In this document: positions 1-6,205 of the stretch, one piece after another
Position numbering within the stretch: position 1 is the stretch's first letter
How the letters are laid out: the number at the start of each line of letters is the position of its first letter
NCBI GenBank assembly: GCA_002435595.1
Contig: DJBL01000150.1
Span: forward strand, 886-19,472
Length of the DNA: 18,587 nt
Direction of reading: 5' to 3'
DNA from: Stenotrophomonas maltophilia
GTDB taxonomy: Bacteria > Pseudomonadota > Gammaproteobacteria > Xanthomonadales > Xanthomonadaceae
Made by a program: the position numbers and the translations under genes
Notes under the pieces: generated by a model
The model's database searches: none
Seen by the model: only the letters and a program-made list of their open reading frames with translations
Told to the model about the DNA's origin: nothing

Positions 1-1182
1 GGCAAGATCGCCGTGGTGCTGATCAACGACCCGGACTTCGAAAGCGGCCAGGGTGACTTCGACGGCAAGGGCATGACCTATTACGGGCGCTGGACCTACA
101 AGTACGAAGAAGGCGCTCGCCAGGGCGCGCTCGGCGTGCTGATCGTGCACGAGACCGCACCGGCCTCCTACGGCTGGGCCACGGTGGCCGGCTCCAACAC
201 CAACACCATGTTCGACGTGGTCCGGGAAAAGCCGGCCGAGGCGCACCCGCTGCTGGAAGGCTGGATCCAGCGTGACCTGGCGGTGGAGCTGTTCAAGCGC
301 GCCGGTCAGGATTTCGAGGCGCTCAAGCAGCAGGCGCAGCGCCGCGACTTCAAGCCGGTGGAGCTGAAGGGGCAGACCTTCTCGGCCCGGTACGCGGTCA
401 AGACCGAGGTGATCACCTCGCACAACGTGGCCGCGCGCCTGGAAGGCAGCACGCACCCCGACGAGACCGTGGTGTACAGCGCGCACTGGGACCACATCGG
501 CGTGGGCAAGCCGGATGCCAACGGCGACACCATCTTCAACGGCGCGCTGGACAACGCCAGCGGCACCGCCTCGCTGGTCGAACTGGCGCGCGGGTTCGCC
601 AAGGGCAAGCGCCCGGAGCGTTCGGTGCTGTTCCTGGCCGTCACCGCCGAGGAGAAGGGCCTGCTCGGCTCGGAGTACTACGCCAGCCACCCGCTGTACC
701 CGCTGGGCAAGACCGTGGCGGTGATCAACATGGACGGCATGGCGCCGTTCGGTCCCTCGCGCGACTTCGGCATTTACGGCTCGGCCAGGCTGGAACTGCT
801 GGACCAGCTCAAGGAGGTCGCCAAGGGCTGGGACATCCGCTACACGCCCGATCCCAAGCCCGAAGCCGGCCTGTTCTTCCGCTCGGACCATTTCCCCTTC
901 GCCAAGCGGGGCGTGCCGGCGGTGTCCTACTCGGCCGGCCAGGACTGGGTGAACGGTGGCGTGGCGGCCGGCAAGGCGGCCTCGGATGACTACACCGCCA
1001 AGCGCTACCACCAGCAGGGCGATGAGTGGCAGGCCGACTGGACCTTCGCCGGCGCATCGCGCGACCTGGAAGTGCTGTACACGCTGGGCAACCAGCTGGC
1101 CAATTCACGGGCCTGGCCGAACTGGAGCGAAGATTCCCAGTTCCGCGCCCCGCGCGAGGCCAGCGCCGCCGAGCGCAGGTAA
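1..1182 (+). CDS. M28 family zinc peptidase, C-terminal part (5' end outside window)
   Basis: The frame is open from base 1, so the gene starts upstream; 393 residues are visible. The first ~115 residues resemble the end of a protease-associated (PA) insert. The catalytic part follows, with a complete di-zinc ligand set for family M28: His162 and Asp164 (SAHWDH), Asp184 (ALDNASG), Glu217/Glu218 (TAEEKG), Asp245 (INMDG) and His297 (RSDHFPF). Family knowledge: M28 enzymes are aminopeptidases, and PA-containing bacterial members are usually exported to the periplasm or surface; the signal peptide would lie outside the window. The stop is followed 7 bases later by a strong hairpin, so the gene probably ends its transcript here. 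The exact substrate cannot be told. Family call is firm. Confidence 0.93.
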   Translation, partial: GKIAVVLINDPDFESGQGDFDGKGMTYYGRWTYKYEEGARQGALGVLIVHETAPASYGWATVAGSNTNTMFDVVREKPAEAHPLLEGWIQRDLAVELFKRAGQDFEALKQQAQRRDFKPVELKGQTFSARYAVKTEVITSHNVAARLEGSTHPDETVVYSAHWDHIGVGKPDANGDTIFNGALDNASGTASLVELARGFAKGKRPERSVLFLAVTAEEKGLLGSEYYASHPLYPLGKTVAVINMDGMAPFGPSRDFGIYGSARLELLDQLKEVAKGWDIRYTPDPKPEAGLFFRSDHFPFAKRGVPAVSYSAGQDWVNGGVAAGKAASDDYTAKRYHQQGDEWQADWTFAGASRDLEVLYTLGNQLANSRAWPNWSEDSQFRAPREASAAERR

Positions 1183-1189
1183 CGCTGCC

Positions 1190-1216
1190 GTCCCCACCGG
1201 CCGTGCCGGTGGGGAC
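1190..1216 (+). terminator. Hairpin after M28 peptidase gene
   Basis: A perfect 12-bp stem (GTCCCCACCGGC / GCCGGTGGGGAC) with a 3-base loop lies just after the stop codon. There is no T tract behind it, so it is either a GC-only terminator or an RNA-stabilising 3' end. Confidence 0.6.
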
Positions 1217-1327
1217 ACCCGGGCCAGATCCGCCCGGCCCGGCGGCCCGGCCGCCCTGCGGGCGCCCGCCGGTTCTCCCCTTTTTTCAGGCTTCATCCCC
1301 CCATTCCCGGCCTTCGTCGCATGCCGC

Positions 1328-1355
1328 TTGTCCTGGCCCGCGGCAGGGCTATGCT
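1328..1355 (+). promoter_or_regulatory. Candidate sigma-70 promoter for the histidine kinase gene
   Basis: TTGTCC (1328-1333) and TATGCT (1350-1355) are separated by 16 bases, giving a plausible -35/-10 pair with a leader of about 27 bases before the GTG at 1389. This rests on pattern only. The rest of 1217-1388 is very G/C-rich with no other visible signal. Confidence 0.35.
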
Positions 1356-1388
1356 CGGCCCATCCCATCCCACCGTGAAGACGCCGCC

Positions 1389-2648
1389 GTGTTCGCCAGC
1401 CTCGCTCTGATCCTTCGCATCCTGTTGGCCTGGGCCGCCGCCATCATCGTGGCCGGCTTTGTCTGGAGTGGCATTTTCAGTGGCATGGACGACGGCCCCG
1501 GCTGGGTCTTCGGGCTGCTGGCGATGTTCCTGGCGGTCACCGCCATCGGCAGCTGCATCACCCACATCCGCCGGGTCTGGCTGATCGCCGGGCGCCTGGA
1601 CGGCACCACGCTGTCCAGCCGCCAGCGCCGCCAGATCGAGTTGCCGATGGACGCCGGCCCGGCCTTTGCACTGGTGGAGAAGGCCATCGCCGAGCTGCCG
1701 CGCGTGGAAGACATCGAAAGCGCCGCCGGCAGCCTGCAGGTGCGCGCCTACGTGCGCCGCGTGGACCCCTACAACGGCCGCCCGCCGTCGCGCTGGAACC
1801 TGCCGGCACGCTGGGCGATCTGCCGCAACGGCGTGCTGGCCACGGTCACCCCGGGGCAGGGCACCAGCAGCGTCACCCTGTTGTTCGAGCCGGACGCGGG
1901 CGTCTGGGCCGACCTTCTGGCGGTGGATGAAGGCAGCAATTACGAGAACGCCGAAGCGGTGACCCGTGCGATCACCCGGCGGGTGTCCGAGCAGCGCCGC
2001 GACGAGCAGGCCGCTGCCGAGCAGACCGCCACCGAGAAAGAACTGTCGGTGGCCAAGCTCAACCTGCTGCATGCCCAGGTGGAGCCGCACTTCCTGTACA
2101 ACACGCTGGCCAATGCGCAGGTGCTCACCCGCACCGATCCGCCGCGCGCCGACCAGATGCTCGGGCACCTGATCCAGTACCTGCGAAGCTCGCTGCCGAG
2201 CGTGGACGAGTCGATGTCCACCCTGGGCGTGGAGCTGGAGCGCACCCAGGCCTACCTTGAAATCCTCAAGATCCGCATGGGCGCGCGGCTGGCGCTGCAG
2301 GTGGACGTGCCGCCCATGCTGCTGACGCTGCCGTTGCCATCGATGGCGCTGCAGACCCTGGTGGAAAACGCGATCAAGCACGGGCTGGAACCCAAGCCCG
2401 GTGGCGGCACGGTGTGGATCATCGCGCGTGCCTTCGACGACCATGTCACCCTGACGGTGGCCGACGATGGCCTGGGCTTCGGCCAGGGCACCAGCGGCAC
2501 CGGCATCGGCCTGAAGAACCTGCGCGAGCGCCTGCGCCTGACCTGCGGCGAACGCGCCGGCGTGGCGATCGTGTCCAACTTCCCCAGCGGCGTGGCCGCC
2601 ACCATTACCCTGCCGCGCGATGCGCGCGAGGCCATCCATGCAGCTTGA
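1389..2648 (+). CDS. LytS-type sensor histidine kinase
   Basis: The protein has 419 residues if it starts at GTG 1389, the start that places a hydrophobic helix at the N-terminus; the frame is open further upstream but encodes Pro/Arg-rich sequence atypical of a protein start, and the RBS is weak. Two membrane helices are visible (about residues 3-27 and 38-57), followed by a cytoplasmic linker. The His_kinase (PF06580) phosphoacceptor is His234 in QVEPHFLYN. The ATPase part has Asn327 (LVENAIKHG), a VADDGLGFG box and GTGIGLKNLRERL. With almost no periplasmic loop, it probably senses a membrane or cytoplasmic cue. The gene overlaps the response regulator by 11 bases, so the two are very likely translationally coupled and form one two-component system of the LytS/AlgZ type. 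The signal is unknown. Confidence 0.9.
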   Translation: MFASLALILRILLAWAAAIIVAGFVWSGIFSGMDDGPGWVFGLLAMFLAVTAIGSCITHIRRVWLIAGRLDGTTLSSRQRRQIELPMDAGPAFALVEKAIAELPRVEDIESAAGSLQVRAYVRRVDPYNGRPPSRWNLPARWAICRNGVLATVTPGQGTSSVTLLFEPDAGVWADLLAVDEGSNYENAEAVTRAITRRVSEQRRDEQAAAEQTATEKELSVAKLNLLHAQVEPHFLYNTLANAQVLTRTDPPRADQMLGHLIQYLRSSLPSVDESMSTLGVELERTQAYLEILKIRMGARLALQVDVPPMLLTLPLPSMALQTLVENAIKHGLEPKPGGGTVWIIARAFDDHVTLTVADDGLGFGQGTSGTGIGLKNLRERLRLTCGERAGVAIVSNFPSGVAATITLPRDAREAIHAA

Positions 2649-3411
2649 TGCGCTCATCGCCGAAGACGAAGACCTGCTGCGCCAGTCGCTGGTGGCGCAG
2701 CTGCAGCGGCTGTGGCCGGAGCTGCGGCTGGTGGCCGAGTGCGAAGACGGTGCCTGCGCACTGGAGCGCCTGGCCGAGCTGAAGCCGGACCTGGCTTTCC
2801 TGGACATCCGCATGCCCGGCATCACCGGCATCGACGTGGCCCGCGCGTTGGCCGACATCAGCCCGCGCACCCAGGTGGTGTTTGTGACCGCCTACGATCA
2901 GTACGCCATCGACGCGTTCGAACAGGGCGCAATGGACTACCTGCTCAAGCCGGTCAGCGACGAGCGCCTGCTGGCCACGCGCGAGCGGATCCTGGCGCGC
3001 ATGCAGCTGGGCCGCCCGGACAACGCGATGCTCGAACAGCTGCTGCAGCGGCTGGGCCAGGGCGGCAGCGCCGCGTCGGCCGCCCCACCGCTGGCCTGGA
3101 TCACCGCCAGCAATGGCCGCGACACCCAGCTCATCATGCTCGAGGATGTGCTCTACTTCCGTGCCGACAGCAAGTACACCACGGTGGTGACCGAGCAGGG
3201 CGAGAGCCTGTTGCGCACGCCGCTGCGGGAACTGCTGGAGGTGCTCGACCCGCAGCGCTTCCGCCAGGTGCACCGTTCGACCATCGTCAACATGAAGGCG
3301 GTGGCGGCGGTCAGCCGCGACGACGGCGGGCGAGGGCAGCTGCGGCTCAAGCACCGCGCTGAAGTGCTCAGCGTGAGCCAACCGTTCATGAGCCTTTTCC
3401 GGGGGATGTAA
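2638..3411 (+). CDS. LytTR-family response regulator
   Basis: The protein has 257 residues from ATG 2638, inside the end of the kinase gene; an upstream in-frame start at 2620 would add six residues but is not needed. The receiver domain (about 1-120) has the acidic patch EDED (9-12), phosphoacceptor Asp56 (LAFLDIRMPG), the T/A site (VTAYDQ) and Lys104 (LLKP). After a linker, a LytTR DNA-binding domain occupies about 152-257 (ITASNGRDTQ, YFRADSKYT, QVHRSTIVNM). Family knowledge: LytTR regulators bind direct repeats upstream of target genes, often for envelope, alginate, virulence or competence functions. Partner: the kinase immediately upstream. A likely first target is the lipoprotein gene 27 bases downstream, though that could equally be simple co-transcription. 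Confidence 0.93.
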   Translation: MQLDALIAEDEDLLRQSLVAQLQRLWPELRLVAECEDGACALERLAELKPDLAFLDIRMPGITGIDVARALADISPRTQVVFVTAYDQYAIDAFEQGAMDYLLKPVSDERLLATRERILARMQLGRPDNAMLEQLLQRLGQGGSAASAAPPLAWITASNGRDTQLIMLEDVLYFRADSKYTTVVTEQGESLLRTPLRELLEVLDPQRFRQVHRSTIVNMKAVAAVSRDDGGRGQLRLKHRAEVLSVSQPFMSLFRGM

Positions 3412-3438
3412 TCCCCGCCCACGTCCCCAGGAGCGACC

Positions 3439-3783
3439 ATGCGCACCCCCCTGATTCCGTGTGCCGCCGTACTGCTGCTGGCCGCCTGCGCGCAGTCCAG
3501 CAACACCTCGGTCACCCGCGTGCGCGCCAATGGCGTGGACGCGCTGTACAGCAAGTCCACGGTGGTGGACGGGGTGGCGCACTTGCAGTGCATCGCCAGC
3601 AGCAGCGGCCAGTGCCACTACCTGGTGCTGGACGCGGGCTGCAAGGCCGATGCGGCCTGCGCACAGGCGCCGCTGCGCAGCCTGTCGGTGGCGGTCGGTA
3701 CGACCGGGCAGGTGGCTGGCCTGCCCAAGGGCTTTGGCCTGTGCGTGAGCGAGCAGCCCAAAGAACAATGCCACCGTGAGTGA
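3439..3783 (+). CDS. Small hypothetical lipoprotein
   Basis: A 114-residue protein of unrecognised family. It has a clear lipoprotein signal: MRTP, a hydrophobic core, and lipobox LAAC with Cys17. Ala at +2 predicts outer-membrane sorting by the enterobacterial Lol rule. The mature part is about 98 residues with several Cys (QCIASSSGQCHYLV, AGCKADAACAQA, GLCVSEQPKEQCH), which could form periplasmic disulfides. It begins 27 bases after the response regulator behind a good ribosome-binding site (CAGGAG, 3429-3434), so it may be the last gene of the kinase-regulator operon. Its stop codon is in the loop of the hairpin at 3765-3798. No function can be given. Confidence 0.8.
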   Translation: MRTPLIPCAAVLLLAACAQSSNTSVTRVRANGVDALYSKSTVVDGVAHLQCIASSSGQCHYLVLDAGCKADAACAQAPLRSLSVAVGTTGQVAGLPKGFGLCVSEQPKEQCHRE

Positions 3784-3798
3784 TCACGATGGCATTGT
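3765..3798. terminator. Bidirectional hairpin between convergent genes
   Basis: A 15-bp inverted repeat (ACAATGCCACCGTGA / TCACGATGGCATTGT) with one mismatched pair and a 4-base loop. The loop includes the TGA stop of the lipoprotein gene. It lies between convergent genes and can act on both. It has no strong U tract on either strand. Confidence 0.6.
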
Positions 3799-3822
3799 GG
3801 CTCCCCCCGCTTTCCGGGACGG

Positions 3823-4437
3823 TCAGAAGGCTGGTTGCAGGTGCAGGTTGCCGCGGTTGTCCTGATCGCCCACGTGGTTGAGCTGGCCGACCAGTTCGGA
3901 GTGCTGCTTCATGCGGCCGATCTCGCGCATGATGCGGATGTCCTCATGGCGCAACTCGCGGCGCGCGGTGACGGCCTGCTTGTAATCGAGGACTTCGGGG
4001 TAGTGCTGGGCCATGTCCAGCGCTTCGGCCACGCATTCCACGCTGTCGGCGTCGGAGGTGATCCGGGCGCGGCTGTTGAAGGCTTTCATCCAGCGCTCGA
4101 AGCCGGCGGTGTGGTCGAACATGTTGGCCATGAACCAGATCACGAACAGGATCGAGATCCAGGAGCCGAACACGATCACCACGCGGGTGAAGGTGATATG
4201 GAAGTCGTCCTTCCAGAGGTAGTTGCTGATCAGCCCGAGGATGAGCAGTGACGAGGCCTGCCAGCCGACGATGGAGGCCATCAACCATTGGCCCTTGGCC
4301 TTGGCCAGCACCTCCACTTCCTCGCGGATCTGCTGCTCGCTCTTGTTACGCCAATGCGCGACCTGTTTTTCGAACGGGCTCCCGTAGAGCTCGTTGTCCT
4401 GCAACAGCAAACCCAAACCCTTGAACAAAGCGATCAT
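3823..4437 (-). CDS. Hypothetical membrane protein with two transmembrane helices
   Basis: The protein has 204 residues from ATG 4437, chosen because AAGGAG sits 6-7 bases before it on the minus strand; a longer frame to 4470 lacks such a site. The N-terminal half (about 1-50) is amphipathic with a charged, coiled-coil-like stretch (EKQVAHWRNKSEQQIREEVEVLAKAKG). Two helices follow at about 52-72 and 84-106, separated by a short loop. The remaining ~95 residues are soluble and charged, likely helical. Both ends are predicted on the same side of the membrane, probably cytoplasmic. I do not recognise the family. It converges on the lipoprotein gene and stands alone, with no partner visible on its strand. 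Confidence 0.75.
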   Translation of the reverse strand: MIALFKGLGLLLQDNELYGSPFEKQVAHWRNKSEQQIREEVEVLAKAKGQWLMASIVGWQASSLLILGLISNYLWKDDFHITFTRVVIVFGSWISILFVIWFMANMFDHTAGFERWMKAFNSRARITSDADSVECVAEALDMAQHYPEVLDYKQAVTARRELRHEDIRIMREIGRMKQHSELVGQLNHVGDQDNRGNLHLQPAF

Positions 4438-4598
4438 GACGTGCTCCTTCTGGAACGTGCGGCAGCGCATTTGGACGAACTTGAGGCGGATTCAGTTCTA
4501 GCACTTCCAGCGGACCGTGCAATGGGGGCGATGCGAAGCGGCGCGGGGGGTTTTTCTGAATGCGCGCGGTCTGATGCGGTGCATCATCGCGGCGGTAG

Positions 4599-4619
4599 CC
4601 TGCGACAAGATGTCGCAGG
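4599..4619. promoter_or_regulatory. Perfect 9+9 bp palindrome, candidate operator
   Basis: CCTGCGACA and its exact reverse complement TGTCGCAGG are separated by 3 bases. It lies 129 bp before the MpaB-like gene and 162 bp before the divergent membrane-protein gene. The length and symmetry fit a dimeric repressor site such as a TetR- or GntR-type operator better than a terminator, because no gene ends here. The rest of 4438-4598 shows nothing I can name apart from a small GATGC/GCATC inverted repeat at 4573-4585. Confidence 0.4.
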
Positions 4620-4681
4620 GAAAATCATGCTGCGGCCGCACATGAAACCGGAGATGAGCATGGGGCTCGCTGGAGGGGCCA

Positions 4682-4738
4682 CGATCGGCCAGAATCGGGG
4701 CCGACCGCGCAGCCTGCGGTCGTTTCCCCGCCGATCGG
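4682..4738 (+). promoter_or_regulatory. Nested stem-loop in the leader of the MpaB-like gene
   Basis: Three nested pairings can be read: CGATCGG (4682-4688) with CCGATCG (4731-4737), CGGGG (4696-4700) with CCCCG (4726-4730), and CGACCGC (4702-4708) with GCGGTCG (4716-4722) around a 7-base loop. The structure ends 9 bases before ATG 4748, where no Shine-Dalgarno sequence is visible. If transcribed, it would fold tightly beside the start codon and could limit translation. The geometry is seen directly; the role is inferred. Confidence 0.4.
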
Positions 4739-4747
4739 ACCCCTGTG

Positions 4748-5665
4748 ATGTCGCCGTTGCTGCACCGTCTTTCCCGCCCGGTCACCGCGCCGATCCGGCG
4801 CTGGGTGCTGGGCGCCTTCCCGCGTGGGCAGAGCGGCATCGAGTACGACCAGCCGCTGGGCGATCCGGGCTGGTTCGGGCCGCACAGCGCCACCTGGCGG
4901 GTGCATGCTGAATTCCCCGGCATGCTCGCCGGCGGCCTGTGCGCGTTGATGCTGCAGACCCTGCACCCGCTGGCCCTGGCCGGGGTGTATGACCACTCCA
5001 ACTTCCGCGATGACCTGGTGGGGCGGCTGCGCCGTACGACCGCGTTCGTGGCCGGCACCACCTATGCGCCCAGTGCCGAGGTGGAGGCGCTGGTGGCCAG
5101 AGTCACGCGCATTCATGCCCGTGTACGCGGGCAGCTGCCCGATGGGCGGGGATACGCGGCCGACGATCCGGCGCTGCTGACCTGGGTGCATGTGACCGAG
5201 GCCTACGGTTTCCTGCAGGGCTGCCGACGCTATTGCTGCGAGGTGCCGGCCGCGGTGGCCGACCAGTATTACCGCGAGTACAGGCGGGTGGCCGAAGCGC
5301 TGGGCGCCGCCGACGTGCCGGCCACGGAAGCGGAGGTGGATGCGTACTTCGCCCGGCAGCTGCCGCAGCTGCGGTTCGATGCGCGCTCGCGCGAGGTGCT
5401 GGGGGTGTTGTCAGGCATCCGCCTGCCGGTGCCGATGGCCGGGGTGTCGCGCGAGTTGTTCCTGGGCGCCGGTGCAGCGTTGTTGCCGGACTGGGCCGAG
5501 GCGATGCTGGAGCGCACCGGGATGCAGCGTGCGCAGTCGCGGGCGTCTGCGGTCATGCTGAAAGGCATGGCGCCGTTGTTCCGGCGCGCGTTGCAGGATG
5601 GCCTGGCAACGCGGGCATGCACGCGGATGGGCCTGCCGGCCAGCGTGCTGGCCGAGTGGGGGTGA
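4748..5665 (+). CDS. Oxygenase MpaB family (DUF2236) protein
   Basis: A 305-residue protein, starting at ATG 4748 (GTG 4745 in the same frame is the alternative). It resembles the MpaB/DUF2236 family: a PGWFGPHSATWRVHAE region near residues 37-52, a helix with LQTLHPLALAGVYDHSNFRDD, RTTAFVAGTTYA, and WVHVTEAYGF, containing the conserved His residues (HP, DH, VH) expected for heme or metal binding. Family knowledge: relatives include fungal MpaB, which cleaves a polyisoprenoid side chain, and the related rubber oxygenase Lcp; most bacterial members are uncharacterised. It has no obvious signal peptide and stands alone. Upstream lie a palindrome and a leader hairpin; downstream lies the repeat region. 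Substrate unknown. Confidence 0.85.
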   Translation: MSPLLHRLSRPVTAPIRRWVLGAFPRGQSGIEYDQPLGDPGWFGPHSATWRVHAEFPGMLAGGLCALMLQTLHPLALAGVYDHSNFRDDLVGRLRRTTAFVAGTTYAPSAEVEALVARVTRIHARVRGQLPDGRGYAADDPALLTWVHVTEAYGFLQGCRRYCCEVPAAVADQYYREYRRVAEALGAADVPATEAEVDAYFARQLPQLRFDARSREVLGVLSGIRLPVPMAGVSRELFLGAGAALLPDWAEAMLERTGMQRAQSRASAVMLKGMAPLFRRALQDGLATRACTRMGLPASVLAEWG

Positions 5666-5755
5666 GTGCCGCGGATGCAGCGGAGGGGGCCGTGGCTGCG
5701 CGTGGCATGCCCTGACTACGTCGGCCGAGGTCATGCGTTCGTCGCGCCGATCAGC

Positions 5756-5790
5756 GCTATCGGCAGTCGTTTGGGAACCGACCCTACCAG
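5756..5790 (-). repeat. GTAG-headed REP-like element, copy 1
   Basis: On the minus strand this reads CTGGTAGGGTCGG, a TTCCCAA loop region, then CGACTGCCGATAGC, giving an imperfect stem (GTCGGTT against AAACGAC). The GTAG head and stem layout match the REP class known from Stenotrophomonas. 28 bp (5766-5793) recur exactly at 5946-5973, and the 14-bp CGACTGCCGATAGC end recurs at 18385-18398. Confidence 0.65.
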
Positions 5791-5796
5791 TGCGGT

Positions 5797-5940
5797 GCAG
5801 TCTTGCAGTCTTGCAGTCGTGCAGTCGTGCAGTCGTGCAGTCGTGCAGTCGTGCGGCCGAGCAGCCGTATAGCCGTATAGCCGTATAGCCGCGCAGCGGT
5901 GTAGCCGTGTAGGCGTGCAGTCGTGCAGGCGTGCAGGCGT
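5797..5940. repeat. Array 1 of degenerate 8-bp tandem repeats (18 units)
   Basis: Exactly 18 units of 8 bp, consensus GCAGYCGT. Units 1-2 are GCAGTCTT and units 3-7 are identical GCAGTCGT. The later units diverge (GCGGCCGA, ATAGCCGT, GTAGGCGT) before returning to GCAGTCGT and GCAGGCGT. The period of 8 is kept without a single indel although the bases change at positions 1, 2, 3, 5, 7 and 8. The unit equals the first 8 bases of the adjacent REP-like element (GCAGTCGT, 5763-5770). No coding signal is seen. Confidence 0.85.
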
Positions 5941-5945
5941 GCAGC

Positions 5946-5973
5946 GTCGTTTGGGAACCGACCCTACCAGTGC
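5946..5973 (-). repeat. REP-like element, copy 2
   Basis: An exact 28-bp copy of 5766-5793. It follows array 1 and precedes array 2 with the same 31-base offset to the first repeat unit. Leader plus array therefore form a higher-order repeat of 180 bp. Five bases (GCAGC, 5941-5945) lie between array 1 and this copy. Confidence 0.7.
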
Positions 5974-5976
5974 CGT

Positions 5977-6112
5977 GCAGTCGTGCAGGCATGCAGGCAT
6001 GCAGGCGTGCAGCCGTGCAGCCGTGAAGGCGTGTAGCCGGGCAGGCGTGTGGCCGCGCAGTCGTGCAGGCGTGCAGGCCTGCAGCCGTGCGGCCGTGTAG
6101 CCGTGCGTTCCT
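5977..6112. repeat. Array 2 of degenerate 8-bp tandem repeats (17 units)
   Basis: Seventeen units in register, starting GCAGTCGT, GCAGGCAT, GCAGGCAT, GCAGGCGT. It is more diverged than array 1, with variants GAAGGCGT, GTAGCCGG, GTGGCCGC and a degenerate last unit GCGTTCCT. It ends about 35 bp before the terminator of the M13 peptidase gene. Together with array 1 and the REP copies it fills most of the 540-bp gene-free stretch 5666-6205; 5666-5755 shows nothing recognisable. Confidence 0.8.
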
Positions 6113-6147
6113 GTACGCAGGCATTCTCCCGCTGCTATGCCTGGCGC

Positions 6148-6176
6148 AAAAAAACGGGCGCCGAAGCGCCCGTTTT
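6148..6176 (-). terminator. Rho-independent terminator of the M13 peptidase gene
   Basis: On the minus strand: AAAACGGGCGC, a TTCG loop, GCGCCCGTTTT, continuing to seven T in a row. The 11-bp stem is closed by a stable C(UUCG)G tetraloop. It is the strongest terminator in the window and lies 30 bases past the stop codon. A short T run (6173-6176) on the plus strand may let it also stop transcripts leaving the repeat region. Confidence 0.92.
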
Positions 6177-6205
6177 CCGGTGTCACCGTCGCGCGGTGAG
6201 ACCGA

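Noticed and set aside
1293..3774. Long minus-strand open frames opposite the kinase and response regulator (525 and 389 residues)
   Set aside because: Compositionally shadow-like (GQH-rich, no domain), and the plus strand encodes complete known families.
4438..4911. Plus-strand frame 4288-4911 running through the spacer into the MpaB-like gene
   Set aside because: It is antisense to one gene and out of frame with the next; no domain and no ribosome-binding site.
5797..6112. CRISPR array
   Set aside because: Repeats are 8 bp and contiguous without spacers; no cas genes.
5666..6205. Insertion sequence remnant or integrative element in the gene-free repeat region
   Set aside because: No transposase fragment, no terminal inverted repeats with target duplication, and flanking genes are intact.
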